A stretch of 61,670 nucleotides of DNA from Prochlorococcus sp. AG-355-J09 (GTDB lineage Bacteria > Cyanobacteriota > Cyanobacteriia > PCC-6307 > Cyanobiaceae): the NCBI GenBank assembly GCA_003278735.1, contig QCDO01000011.1:1-61670 (forward strand). The letters run 5' to 3'. Positions 45,619 to 55,172 of the stretch are shown one piece after another. The first letter of the stretch is position 1. Each line of letters opens with the position of its first letter. The position numbers were made by a program, and so were the translations under genes. The notes under the pieces are model-generated. The model was not told where the DNA came from and made no database searches. It saw only the letters and a list, made by a program, of their open reading frames with translations.

Positions 45619-46298
45619 ATAGAAATCAAATTTTCAGCAGTAACTATTCTAGATATTCCACGTGACATCAATATGGGAGCAACAATTCTAAATACATCAG
45701 TATTAGGAACTTTTATTACTTTCTGATCTTTGTTACACATACGCTTTGCGGTCTTCAAGTCAAAATGAAGTTCTATAGTTTTTCTGTTTAAATCATTTTG
45801 AGGTAAAAATTGCCATTCTGGATAATCTTTTAAATACTTAGTTTCTAGTTCAATTTCTTTTTTCACGATTAAAAAAACCATATTAGGTAGTTTTATCTCT
45901 GAGAGAGGTATTGAAGAAATATCTTTCTGAGAAACATCTTCAAAATTATGATCCAAAGGAGTTATTTCTATAAAAGATTCAAATGGATTAATTTTATCTG
46001 CATTTGATATACCTATTGAAGCATCATCAGTTTTTTTATTTATATTTTTCTCAAAAGTTTGCTTATTATCATTTTCAACCAATTTTTCATTTTTTATATC
46101 GAATTGTGTATTTAATCGATTGAGAATTTCTTCATATTTTTTTTCTCCAAGGCTTTTTTTTAGATTTCTTATTATCGTCGTTTTAGTACAATTAAATTTT
46201 TCAGATAAAAACTCAACAGATTGATTAGCTAAAAAATTAATTTTTATTTCTTCTTTTTGCTTTTCAGTAAGTCTTTTAGCCAAATTCAAAAATAACAA
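45615..46298 (-). CDS. Hypothetical protein with N-terminal helix-turn-helix-like segment
   Basis: A 227-residue protein. Residues 10-50 (RLTEKQKEEIKINFLANQSV then EFLSEKFNCTKTTIIRNLKK) look like a homeodomain-type helix-turn-helix. A low-complexity polar linker follows (about 60-105), then a conserved-looking C-terminal domain with PLSEIKLPNMVFLIVKKEIE and a stretch ending PILMSRGISRIV. It could be a DNA-binding regulator or sensor; that is inference. It lies just upstream of tRNA-Arg, divergent from it. Confidence 0.65.
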   Translation of the reverse strand: MLFLNLAKRLTEKQKEEIKINFLANQSVEFLSEKFNCTKTTIIRNLKKSLGEKKYEEILNRLNTQFDIKNEKLVENDNKQTFEKNINKKTDDASIGISNADKINPFESFIEITPLDHNFEDVSQKDISSIPLSEIKLPNMVFLIVKKEIELETKYLKDYPEWQFLPQNDLNRKTIELHFDLKTAKRMCNKDQKVIKVPNTDVFRIVAPILMSRGISRIVTAENLISI

Positions 46299-46406
46299 TT
46301 AAGTTTAATTTTAGGAAATTATCCCGCAAAAGAATGTTATTTAAACAAATTAAAAATAAAAATTGTTATCAACACATCTTTGTGAATTTTAGACCTTACT
46401 GTCAGA

Positions 46407-46412
46407 TATAAT
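46407..46412 (+). promoter_or_regulatory. -10 box of the tRNA-Arg promoter
   Basis: A perfect TATAAT lies 8 bases before the first base of tRNA-Arg, so transcription would start almost at the mature 5' end. No good -35 box is visible. Confidence 0.65.
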
Positions 46413-46420
46413 AAATGGGT

Positions 46421-46494
<74 letters not shown>

Positions 46495-46522
46495 TTCAAC
46501 AAAAAAAATAAATTTATTATAT

Positions 46523-47932
46523 TTATATATCTGGGGTTCCAACTTGCCAAAAATTAATCCCAAGTTCAATTAAGTTATCTTTGGAAATTATCTTCCTCGT
46601 ATCAAATATCCACGCTGGTTTTCGCATAAGATTTGACAATTTTTGCCAATTTAATTCTCTATATTCCTGCCACTCAGTAATAATAATTATCGCATCTGCA
46701 TTCTTGGCTGATTTATAAATATCTTTTTCAAAATTCCATCTACCATGAGATATCGGATTCTCTTCAAATTCTTTTATGGAAAGTTCCTGTTCAATCTGTT
46801 TATTATTTACCTTGGGATCATTTATGTTTATTTGAGCACCATTTTCTATTAAATTCTTTGATATTTCTATTGCTGGAGATTCTCTTGTATCATTAGTATT
46901 GGCTTTAAAAGCAAATCCTAATAGTAAGATTTTTTTACCAGTAACTGTTCCAAATAACTTCTCAACAACCAAATGAGAGATACGCTTTTTTTGCCAATGA
47001 TTTATGATCAGAACTTGCTCCCAATAATTTGCGGTACTGTCTAAGCCATAATGCCTACACAAATAAACTAAATTTAAAATATCTTTCTTAAAACAACTAC
47101 CTCCAAATCCAGGACTGGGAGATAAGAATTTTTTTCCTATCCTAGTATCATGGCCTATAGCTTTTACAACTTCATCAATATCAGCACCGGTTGATTCACA
47201 TAATGCCGTAATCGAATTAATGGAACTTAATCTTTGCGCAAGAAAAGCATTCGCTATTAATTTAGAAAGTTCACTACTCCATATATTTGTTAAAAGAATT
47301 TTTTCTTCAGGAATCCATTTTATATAAATTTCTTTCAATATATTTATTGCTCGATAGTCCTCTCCACCAATTAAGACTCTATCCGGATTTTCCAAATCTA
47401 TTATAGCTGTACCTTCAGCTAAAAATTCTGGACTAGATAAAACAGAAAAAGATTTATTTTCAAAATCACTATTATTTTCTGAATTCATCAAAATCTCCTT
47501 TATTAACTCTGCTGTCTTCACTGGTACGGTACTTTTTTCAACAATTATCGTGTGGCCCTTTGCATATTTAGCGACTTGTCTTGCACTGGATTCAACCCAT
47601 TTTAAATCACTGGCATACCCTGCTCCTAGTCCTGATACCTTTGTTGGCGTATTTACCGATATAAATATTATTTCTGCTTCACTTATTGCTTTTGATATAT
47701 TAGTTGAAAAAAATAAATTTCTATTTCTATTTCTCTTTACTACTTCTTTAAGTCCTGGTTCATATATTGGTAAATTCATTAAATCAGAATCATTCCATGC
47801 TGCAATTTTGCTTTCATCTATATCTACAAGAGTAACTTCAATTTCAGGACAATGATCTGAGATCACAGCCATTGTCGGCCCCCCAACATAGCCTGCACCA
47901 ATACAACAAATTTTCTTTATGGGTATAGAAAT
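46523..47932 (-). CDS. ugd: UDP-glucose/UDP-sugar 6-dehydrogenase, apparent ATT start
   Basis: A nucleotide-sugar dehydrogenase oxidising UDP-glucose (or a related sugar) to its uronic acid with NAD+. The catalytic cysteine is in SPGFGGSCFKKDI. The first ATG in frame (47872) cuts through the Rossmann motif. The upstream frame encodes KKICCIGAGYVGGPT but contains no ATG, GTG or TTG before the stop at 47981. An ATT at 47932 (I/M-S-I-P-I-K-K) gives 469 residues and the family N-terminus. UDP-glucuronate could feed the epimerase-like gene at 50907. Confidence 0.85.
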   Translation of the reverse strand: MSIPIKKICCIGAGYVGGPTMAVISDHCPEIEVTLVDIDESKIAAWNDSDLMNLPIYEPGLKEVVKRNRNRNLFFSTNISKAISEAEIIFISVNTPTKVSGLGAGYASDLKWVESSARQVAKYAKGHTIIVEKSTVPVKTAELIKEILMNSENNSDFENKSFSVLSSPEFLAEGTAIIDLENPDRVLIGGEDYRAINILKEIYIKWIPEEKILLTNIWSSELSKLIANAFLAQRLSSINSITALCESTGADIDEVVKAIGHDTRIGKKFLSPSPGFGGSCFKKDILNLVYLCRHYGLDSTANYWEQVLIINHWQKKRISHLVVEKLFGTVTGKKILLLGFAFKANTNDTRESPAIEISKNLIENGAQININDPKVNNKQIEQELSIKEFEENPISHGRWNFEKDIYKSAKNADAIIIITEWQEYRELNWQKLSNLMRKPAWIFDTRKIISKDNLIELGINFWQVGTPDI

Positions 47933-48202
47933 GGGGCTATAAAAAATTAAATTTATTATAAATGATTGAGTTAAATCATCTTAGATATGATTATAAAATT
48001 AAATGGATATATATATAGATAATAAGAACCTAACTTCACTCGACATTTTTTACCAACTAATTAACATTTAAATTATTAAAAATTTTGGAATTTCAAAAAT
48101 CTCAATAGAAAATAATTTAATTTCCCAAATCCACTTCTAGTATTTTTAAAGCAAGCTTAATTGTAAAATTTAGATACTATAGAAATTAATTAATCCAATT
48201 CC
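47933..48202. other. 270-base AT-rich spacer between divergent envelope genes
   Basis: I see no ORF with coding character, hairpin or repeat here. It must contain the promoters of the dehydrogenase gene (minus) and the O-antigen ligase-like gene (plus), but no box is clear enough to name. Confidence 0.5.
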
Positions 48203-49498
48203 TTGCAAGAAATTAGCTCAAGTAAATTTGAAAAAAAAATACCAAAATTATTTAATAATATTTTTTTAATAGGTTTATTTCTATTACCTTCAGCATTCAC
48301 ATTTGGAACTGGGATTCTTTTAATTTGTGTATTTTATGGCGTATACATAGGTAAAGAATATTTTAAAGACAAATTAAATATAAATTTTTTTATTGCTAGC
48401 ATTTTTTTAATAATTAGTGCTTTTATACATTCAAATTTTAACGATTACCTTAGTAATTACAACCTAAATCATTCATTATCTTGGATTGGATTAGCTAATT
48501 GGATTCCTTTTTTCTTTTGTTTTTGGGGATTCCAACCATATTTAAACTGTAAAACAAAAAGAAGAAGGACTGCATTTGCTTTGCTTGCAGGGACCCTCCC
48601 AGTGATTATTACGGGTATTGGACAATCTTTTTTTAATTGGCATGGGCCTATGGAAACACTTAATGGATTAATCGTTTGGTACCAAAGACCTATTGAAGGT
48701 ATTACTGGAATGACAGGCTTGTTTAATAATCCAAACTACACAGGTTTATGGCTTAATTTGATTTTGCCATTTTGTTTGGCAGAAACAATAAATTCAAGAT
48801 CTAATAAATTAGATAGGATTATCACTTTTATATTTTCTTTTAGTTTTACCTTGTGTACTATATTGACCAATTCAAGATCAGCATGGATATGTATTTTATT
48901 AGGAAGTGTAGTTTTTTTTGGAAGGAAAGGACTAAAACTAATTTTCCCGTTGATAATATCAATTTCTCTAATAATAAGCTCTACAATCTTTCCAGTCTTT
49001 GGTAATAAAATTCAGTTTTTCTCAAGGTCGATTATTCCTAAAAATATTTGGATGGAATTTACAGATTTTCAAATCTCAAGATTAGATATTTGGAATACTG
49101 CATTAAAAAACATAATAAATTTTCCGATTTTTGGAACTGGAGGAGGTTCTTTTCCCGATATTTATATGTATGAAACAGGACTATGGAAGGGTCATGCTCA
49201 TAATTTACCATTAGAGCTTTTTTTAAGTTACGGGATTCCAGCAGGAATAATTATTCTTTTACCAATTATGTACTTATTTATCTTTAGCACTAAAACAATT
49301 TTTTTTAATAGATTAATTAAAATGTCAATTTTTGATAAAGCATGGGTAATTTCCATAATGTTATTTTTATTTTCACAATTAGTAGATGTTCAATATTTTG
49401 ACGGGAGAATAAGTATATTGTTTTGGATTCTTCTGGCTGGAGCAAAAAATATAATTGACGAAGATAAACTTTATAGAAATTTTATCAAAGGCAAATAA
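48203..49498 (+). CDS. O-antigen ligase/polymerase (WaaL/Wzy-like) membrane protein
   Basis: A 431-residue protein with about 11 hydrophobic helices and one large periplasmic loop. The motif GHAHNLPLELFLSYGIPAGI is typical of the Wzy_C/WaaL family, with NSRSAWICILLGS before it. Such enzymes join polymerised glycan to lipid A-core or extend repeat units. The start is a TTG. It opens the plus-strand part of the polysaccharide region and lies 39 bases before the initiating sugar transferase. Confidence 0.88.
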   Translation: MQEISSSKFEKKIPKLFNNIFLIGLFLLPSAFTFGTGILLICVFYGVYIGKEYFKDKLNINFFIASIFLIISAFIHSNFNDYLSNYNLNHSLSWIGLANWIPFFFCFWGFQPYLNCKTKRRRTAFALLAGTLPVIITGIGQSFFNWHGPMETLNGLIVWYQRPIEGITGMTGLFNNPNYTGLWLNLILPFCLAETINSRSNKLDRIITFIFSFSFTLCTILTNSRSAWICILLGSVVFFGRKGLKLIFPLIISISLIISSTIFPVFGNKIQFFSRSIIPKNIWMEFTDFQISRLDIWNTALKNIINFPIFGTGGGSFPDIYMYETGLWKGHAHNLPLELFLSYGIPAGIIILLPIMYLFIFSTKTIFFNRLIKMSIFDKAWVISIMLFLFSQLVDVQYFDGRISILFWILLAGAKNIIDEDKLYRNFIKGK

Positions 49499-49537
49499 AT
49501 AAAAATGATATATTAATAAAATTAGTTTTTATAATTA

Positions 49538-50935
49538 ATGCAAATAAGACTAACTTGGATTAATACAAGAAGAAGAAAGATTATTGCTATTATTATAGAT
49601 TTTTGGATATCTATCTTACTTTACAACTATCTATATTTTCTTGATCTCAATTCTTATCCAAACAAAGTTGTGATTATTAGTATTGGTTCCTTTTGGGTAA
49701 TCTTAAGTTACATATTAGGAAGATATAAAAAAGAAAAAAGTATTTCTGTACAAAGCTTTTTAATTTCTTTATTTAAGGTCTTTGCTCTTATAATATTCGG
49801 TATATTTATTTACGCATTTATTAATTGGTTTTCTTCAATTATTCTTTTTGATCAGTTATTTATTGAGCAAAAAGATTTACTACTTAAAGATATATTTATT
49901 AAATCAATTACCAATATAGGTTTTCTAAGTTTAATTTGCCAATCCTTGATTAATATTCTAAATTATAAAATTTACGATAAAAAAAATCTATGGATTTTTT
50001 ATGGTAAAGAACAAGAATATAATAAATTTTTGCAAGAATTAAATTACCATTCTAATCATCCAGAAATAAATTTTATATCAGCTTCAGAACCGCTGAAAAT
50101 AAATAAATCTAAGAATTTAAAAGGGATAATTGTTAATGAGAACGATATCCTAAAGTTAGATAATCTAGATAATCTTTACAATATAAAATTATCAGGTATA
50201 GAGGTTATAAATCTAATTGATTGGTTTGATAAAGAGTATCATAGGATCCCAACTGATTTCATAGAAAGTAATTATCAACTGATAAAAAAATTAAAATCTA
50301 TTGAAGATAACTATCATAATAGGATCAAAAGATTAGGTGATATCTTTGTAAGCCTTATAATAATATTAATAACTTTACCAGTTATTTTTATGGTAAGTTG
50401 CTTGATTTATTTAGAAGACAAAGGTCCTATTTTTTATACTCAAACAAGATCTGGTTTAAATGGGAAAATCATAAAAATCATAAAATTTAGAAGCATGAAA
50501 GTTGATGCAGAAAATGATGGAATTCAGTGGGCTAAAACCAACGATAAGAGAATTACGCGTATCGGAAGAATATTAAGAGCCTTGAGAATTGACGAATTAC
50601 CCCAACTTTTTTGCGTTCTTTTTGGAAGTATGAGTTTAATTGGACCAAGGCCTGAAAGACCAGAAATAGAAAAAAAACTTTTTAAAAAAGTACCCTACTA
50701 CAAATCAAGATATATTTTAAAGCCTGGGATAAGTGGGTGGGCTCAAGTAAATTATCACTATGGTGCAAGTGTTGCAGATACAAAACAAAAATTAAGTTAC
50801 GATATATATTACATAAGTAACTTTTCATTTTTTCTAGACCTATTAATCTTTTTTAAAACAATTAAATTAGTTTTAAATGCAAAAGGTTATAAACCGAAAA
50901 AATTTATTATTGATAATAATCCAAATACCAATTAG
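49538..50935 (+). CDS. Initiating polyprenyl-phosphate sugar-1-phosphate transferase (WbaP/WcaJ-like)
   Basis: A 465-residue enzyme that transfers the first sugar phosphate to undecaprenyl phosphate. Four or five N-terminal helices are followed by a nucleotide-binding-like middle and the catalytic C-terminal domain: KRLGDIFVSLIIILITLPVI, GPIFYTQTRSGLNGKIIKII, KFRSMKVDAENDG, ELPQLFCVLFGSMSLIGPRP. Donor sugar unknown. It overlaps the convergent epimerase gene by 29 bases at the 3' end. Confidence 0.92.
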   Translation: MQIRLTWINTRRRKIIAIIIDFWISILLYNYLYFLDLNSYPNKVVIISIGSFWVILSYILGRYKKEKSISVQSFLISLFKVFALIIFGIFIYAFINWFSSIILFDQLFIEQKDLLLKDIFIKSITNIGFLSLICQSLINILNYKIYDKKNLWIFYGKEQEYNKFLQELNYHSNHPEINFISASEPLKINKSKNLKGIIVNENDILKLDNLDNLYNIKLSGIEVINLIDWFDKEYHRIPTDFIESNYQLIKKLKSIEDNYHNRIKRLGDIFVSLIIILITLPVIFMVSCLIYLEDKGPIFYTQTRSGLNGKIIKIIKFRSMKVDAENDGIQWAKTNDKRITRIGRILRALRIDELPQLFCVLFGSMSLIGPRPERPEIEKKLFKKVPYYKSRYILKPGISGWAQVNYHYGASVADTKQKLSYDIYYISNFSFFLDLLIFFKTIKLVLNAKGYKPKKFIIDNNPNTN

Positions 50936-51926
50936 CAAATTTAGTAACTCCTTCTTTTATATGAACTAATGGCTTATAACTAATCCATTCTTCCAAACTC
51001 TGAGTAGATGCATAAGTTGATTCGACATCTCCAGGTTGCATATTTTCAAATACTTTATTTGCCTTAATAGATAAAGCTTCCTCTAGTAATTCGATAAAAT
51101 CAAGAAGTTTTACTGGATTACCATTGCCAATATTAAATATCCTATGAAGAATTGATGGTTTGCCTGATTTATAATCATCATTAGGAGAGGGGACTTTCAA
51201 ACAACATAAATAAGTTCCTTCGATAATGTCAGATATAAAGGTAAAATCTCTACTCATGTTCCCATGATTAAAAACTTTAATTGGTTTTTTCTGCAATATA
51301 TTATCAGCAAAAATCATTGGAGCCATATCAGGTCTTCCCCAAGGACCGTAAACAGTAAAAAATCTAAGTCCTGTTATGGGTAAATTATATATATTGCTAT
51401 AAGCATGAGCCATCATTTCATTCGATATTTTTGTTGCTGCATAAAAACTTAAGGGAGTATCCACTTTTTGATCCTCAGAGAACGGATATTCTTTACTCGA
51501 GCCATAAACTGAACTACTAGAGGCATAAACTAAATGTCTTACATTATGTGTTTGACACAACTCCAAAATATTGGAGAATCCCAATAGATTGGATTTAACG
51601 TATGAAGATGGATTAACAATTGAATATCTAACCCCAGCCTGTGCCGCTAAGTTAACAACAATCTGGGGTTTTGTGTCTGTAAATATTTGTCTTATATGAT
51701 TTTTATCTTCGATATTACTTTCATAAAAAAGCCAATTAAAGTTATTTTTAATTGAATATTCTTTGATATTTTCAAGCCTTTTTAATTTTAAATTTTTGTC
51801 GTAATAGCTATTGATACTATCAATTCCTATAACTTGATAATCTGATCTTAAGAATTTTTTTACCAAAAATGACCCTATAAAGCCGGCGGCTCCAGTAATA
51901 AGGACAGATCTATTATTATGCATCAT
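50907..51926 (-). CDS. NAD-dependent epimerase, UDP-glucuronate 4-epimerase-like
   Basis: A 339-residue extended short-chain dehydrogenase. The Rossmann motif ITGAAGFIGSFLVKKFL is at the start and the catalytic Y-x-x-x-K in SFYAATKISNEMMAHAYS. The segment GLRFFTVYGPWGRPDMAPMI is typical of UDP-glucuronate 4-epimerases. The ATG at 51926 (MMHNNRSVLI) is preferred over a TTG 12 codons upstream. With the dehydrogenase at 46523 it could make UDP-galacturonate. Confidence 0.88.
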   Translation of the reverse strand: MMHNNRSVLITGAAGFIGSFLVKKFLRSDYQVIGIDSINSYYDKNLKLKRLENIKEYSIKNNFNWLFYESNIEDKNHIRQIFTDTKPQIVVNLAAQAGVRYSIVNPSSYVKSNLLGFSNILELCQTHNVRHLVYASSSSVYGSSKEYPFSEDQKVDTPLSFYAATKISNEMMAHAYSNIYNLPITGLRFFTVYGPWGRPDMAPMIFADNILQKKPIKVFNHGNMSRDFTFISDIIEGTYLCCLKVPSPNDDYKSGKPSILHRIFNIGNGNPVKLLDFIELLEEALSIKANKVFENMQPGDVESTYASTQSLEEWISYKPLVHIKEGVTKFANWYLDYYQ

Positions 51927-51998
51927 CTTTTCAGAATAGAATTTTAATATAAAGCATTGCAATATATAATTAGAAAAATATTGAGAAAATAAATATTC

Positions 51999-54083
51999 AT
52001 GTATTCTTTTGGATTAAATATAAAAAATATTCTTTTATTAAAGTTATCTTATTTAATAGTTTCTTCGATATTTCCAACCCAATTAGTTTATGGATACGAG
52101 TTATGCGAAATAAAAGAAGAATGTTTTTATGATGAGAAATTTAAAAAAGAAATAAGTTTTGAAAATAACCTAAGAGATTCAAAAGATTTCGACAATTTTT
52201 TTAATAGAAGAGATTTAAATCCATTAGAAATATTTTTAGCATTTACTAATGAAAAATCTAATCAAAGTACTATCGAAATAGAAGCTATTGAACAAAAAGA
52301 AAATAAAGAAAAATTTATAGCAAAGGGAGATGTAATTATCAAAATAAATGGTGCAGTTCTTCTCACCGATTATATTGAATACGACAAAAATAATAAGTTG
52401 TTAAAGTCAGAAGGAAATATAAAATTTTTAAATAAAAATCAAATATTCACTTCGGATTATTTTGAATATAATTTTTCAGATAAATCAGGATTCATTGAAA
52501 ATATTTATGGAGTAATTGATTTAGAAACATTTAGCGAAGATATTAATCTTAGAAAAGATAATAAATCTGAATCAGAAAATCCTCGCGATGGGTTGGCGAA
52601 TAGCACATTAGAAAAAAGGAATCCTATTGGATTAATTTTTAAAAGCGGAAATGCTAATTCAAGTGTTTTAAACTTAAAAAATTTGGATATATCAAAAAAA
52701 CCGATTGAGAAATGGAGATTCAAATCACAAAAAATAAAGATAAAGGATGCATTAATAAATTCAAAGAAAATTATCTTCACTAATGATGCCTTTAATCCTC
52801 CTCAATTAAAGCTTGTTGCACATAATGTATATTCTAAAAATAATAAAAATAAAATAATCTTCATAAGCAGTTGGACAAATCTAATATTAGATCAAAAGGT
52901 TTCTTTACCTCTAGGAAAGAGAACAGTAAATGATAATCAAGAAAACCTTAATAAGTTTAGTTTAGGGATTGATTATGAAGAAAAAGATGGTTTGTTTATA
53001 TCTAGAACTTCTGATATTTTTAAATTAAAAAATTTAGATTTTCAATTTATACCCGAGCTTTACTTACAGAGAATAATCAAAGGCGAAACTTATAGTTTTA
53101 GAGAAAAAGAAACATCCATAACCAGTCCCAAGATAAAAAATCAAATCACTCCTACTGATTATTTTGGAGGGAAGATTTTAATTAATGGCGAGATTGCATC
53201 TCATAGAGTTAATTCAAGAAACAGCATAAACTCGCTTGACATTAACAAACTAAATGAGTCAATTAGATCATCAATTTCTCTATCAAAAAATCTAAGAAAT
53301 AAAAATCTTAAAAATTTAGAATTAAATTATTTTGCTGCATATAGAGAAAAAATAGATACTGGATATAATGGGATTCACGAAATTTATAATGGGTATGGTA
53401 TAAATTTAAAAAATTCATTTAACAAATCTCACAAAAAAAATAATTGGTACTCAAATCAAAATCTTTCTTTAGGAAAATTTAAAGCTGAAAATCATCAAGG
53501 TAATCTTGCGACACATACTCGCAAAAGTTTTGGAGGAAATATAAAGAATGAATATACAATATGGAAATCTATGAAAAGAGAATTACTTATAGATGATTCT
53601 TACAAATTTGTTCCAAATATTTTGAAAAACGAATTAAATTTAGTAAGTGATCTTAATATCGCATTTATTAATTATAGTGATTATGGATCTCAAAATTTAA
53701 TTAGATTTACTTTCGGACCAGCCTTAACAGTAGGAAATTATAAAAAAGACTTTTTTGACTATACTTCTTTAGAAGCCTTTATAGAAATTACAAGTAAGAA
53801 TGGCTCTTCTCCATTTAAATTTGACAACATTAATGATGATTTGAAACTTAATTTAAATCTTAATCAACAAATAATTAAAAGTTTAAGCTTTGGTATAAGT
53901 TCTCATCTTAATATTGACAAAGATTCAGATAAATTTAATGAATTTATTAATACGAAATACGCACTAAATTGGAATAGAAGAGCATACAATTTCCAAGTTT
54001 ATTTTGAACAAGATACTAAAAATGCAGGTTTAAACTTTACAATATTTGGGCCACCTTTTAAAGGATTGCGTAAAGAATTTTAA
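51999..54083 (+). CDS. LptD-like outer membrane protein (OstA-like domain plus DUF3769 barrel)
   Basis: A 694-residue exported protein. After a hydrophobic leader (LLLKLSYLIVSSIFPTQLVY) and an acidic spacer, residues 85-170 form an OstA/LptA-like repeat (EKFIAKGDVIIKINGAVLLT, then DYIEYDKNNKLLKSEGNIKF). The rest matches cyanobacterial DUF3769 proteins, with LKLVAHNVYSKNNKNKI and later amphipathic strands ending at FKGLRKEF. By architecture it is the candidate for inserting lipopolysaccharide in the outer leaflet. It sits among glycan genes. Confidence 0.85.
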   Translation: MYSFGLNIKNILLLKLSYLIVSSIFPTQLVYGYELCEIKEECFYDEKFKKEISFENNLRDSKDFDNFFNRRDLNPLEIFLAFTNEKSNQSTIEIEAIEQKENKEKFIAKGDVIIKINGAVLLTDYIEYDKNNKLLKSEGNIKFLNKNQIFTSDYFEYNFSDKSGFIENIYGVIDLETFSEDINLRKDNKSESENPRDGLANSTLEKRNPIGLIFKSGNANSSVLNLKNLDISKKPIEKWRFKSQKIKIKDALINSKKIIFTNDAFNPPQLKLVAHNVYSKNNKNKIIFISSWTNLILDQKVSLPLGKRTVNDNQENLNKFSLGIDYEEKDGLFISRTSDIFKLKNLDFQFIPELYLQRIIKGETYSFREKETSITSPKIKNQITPTDYFGGKILINGEIASHRVNSRNSINSLDINKLNESIRSSISLSKNLRNKNLKNLELNYFAAYREKIDTGYNGIHEIYNGYGINLKNSFNKSHKKNNWYSNQNLSLGKFKAENHQGNLATHTRKSFGGNIKNEYTIWKSMKRELLIDDSYKFVPNILKNELNLVSDLNIAFINYSDYGSQNLIRFTFGPALTVGNYKKDFFDYTSLEAFIEITSKNGSSPFKFDNINDDLKLNLNLNQQIIKSLSFGISSHLNIDKDSDKFNEFINTKYALNWNRRAYNFQVYFEQDTKNAGLNFTIFGPPFKGLRKEF

Positions 54084-54097
54084 TTTCAAAAAAATAT

Positions 54098-55063
54098 ATG
54101 AAAGAATTTAATATAAATTTATTCAATAGCAAATTTAAACAAAAAAAAGTGGCTATTATCTTGGGATTTTACGATGGTTATAAATTTATAAATAATCAAT
54201 TGCAATCTATTTTTGATCAAACTCACAAAAACTTTATTATTTTTGTAACTGACGATAATTCAAAAGATAAATTTTCTCTTGAAAAATTAAACATTAATGA
54301 AATAAACAAGAAAAAAATTAGAATTGGATTTAGAAATAAAAATATTGGATATGCACAAAATTTTTTAAAAGCTTTGGTTTCCATTGATGGGTACTTCGAT
54401 TATTATGCGTTCTCTGATCAAGATGATATCTGGCACCGAGAAAAGTTAGAGAAAGCTATAAACTCTTTAGAAAAATATCCTCATAATCAAGCAAATCTTT
54501 ATGGTTCAAGAACTGAACTCATTGGAGAATCTGAAAAAACAAAGCTTGGGAAATCAATTAAATTCAAAAAATCTCCTTCATTTCAAAACGCATTAACTCA
54601 AAATATTTTTGGTGGAAATACTATGGTCTTTAACAGAAGTGCATTTGATTTGATTTGCTCAGCTAATATAAATCAAGACTTAATAGCTCACGATTGGTTT
54701 TGTTACCAAATAATTAGTGGTGCAGGAGGTAATATTTATTATGATAAAAATATTTACTTAAAATATAGACAGCACAATAATAATTTAATTGGATCTAATG
54801 TCTCATTAAAAGATAAATGGTTGAGATTTTGTAAAGTGGCTAGTGGTAATTTCAAAATTCAAAATGATCATAATCTTAAATCGATTATTAACAATCAAAA
54901 TCTTTTAATAAAAAGTAATAGAAAAACCCTTAATAACTTTGTAAAGGCAAGAAATTCATCTTTGTTAAAGAGAATTTTTTACTTTGCAAAGTCTGGAGTT
55001 TATAGACAAACTCTAATTGGTAACATTGCTTTATTTATAGGTATATTGATTAAAAAAGCCTAA
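54098..55063 (+). CDS. Glycosyltransferase family 2 (rhamnosyltransferase-like)
   Basis: A 321-residue GT-A enzyme. It has VAIILGFYDGYKFINNQLQS, a DDNSKDKF nucleotide-binding turn, the DQDDIWHREKLEKAI motif with the D-x-D metal site, and AHDWFCYQIISGAGG near the acceptor pocket. This pattern is close to family 2 rhamnosyltransferases of O-antigen clusters. It lies 14 bases after the LptD-like gene and just before the dTDP-rhamnose genes, in keeping with rhamnose as donor. Confidence 0.9.
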   Translation: MKEFNINLFNSKFKQKKVAIILGFYDGYKFINNQLQSIFDQTHKNFIIFVTDDNSKDKFSLEKLNINEINKKKIRIGFRNKNIGYAQNFLKALVSIDGYFDYYAFSDQDDIWHREKLEKAINSLEKYPHNQANLYGSRTELIGESEKTKLGKSIKFKKSPSFQNALTQNIFGGNTMVFNRSAFDLICSANINQDLIAHDWFCYQIISGAGGNIYYDKNIYLKYRQHNNNLIGSNVSLKDKWLRFCKVASGNFKIQNDHNLKSIINNQNLLIKSNRKTLNNFVKARNSSLLKRIFYFAKSGVYRQTLIGNIALFIGILIKKA

Positions 55064-55144
55064 ATTATATAATTCTTCGTCTTAGTTTTTTTCTTTTACC
55101 TTTTACGAATCTTTCAAAAATTAAAATTGATAAAAAGTATGAGT

Positions 55145-55150
55145 TATAAT
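55145..55150 (+). promoter_or_regulatory. Candidate -10 box for the rfb genes
   Basis: TATAAT lies 22 bases before the rfbA ATG in a 109-base spacer. A -35 box at the right spacing is not evident; a TTGATA at 55127-55132 is too close (12 bases). Confidence 0.4.
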
Positions 55151-55172
55151 CTTATCTTAATGAATTCAAATC

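Noticed and set aside
51927..51962. N-terminal extension of the epimerase from a TTG
   Set aside because: It adds 12 residues before the conserved Rossmann start, and two ATGs follow at the expected place.
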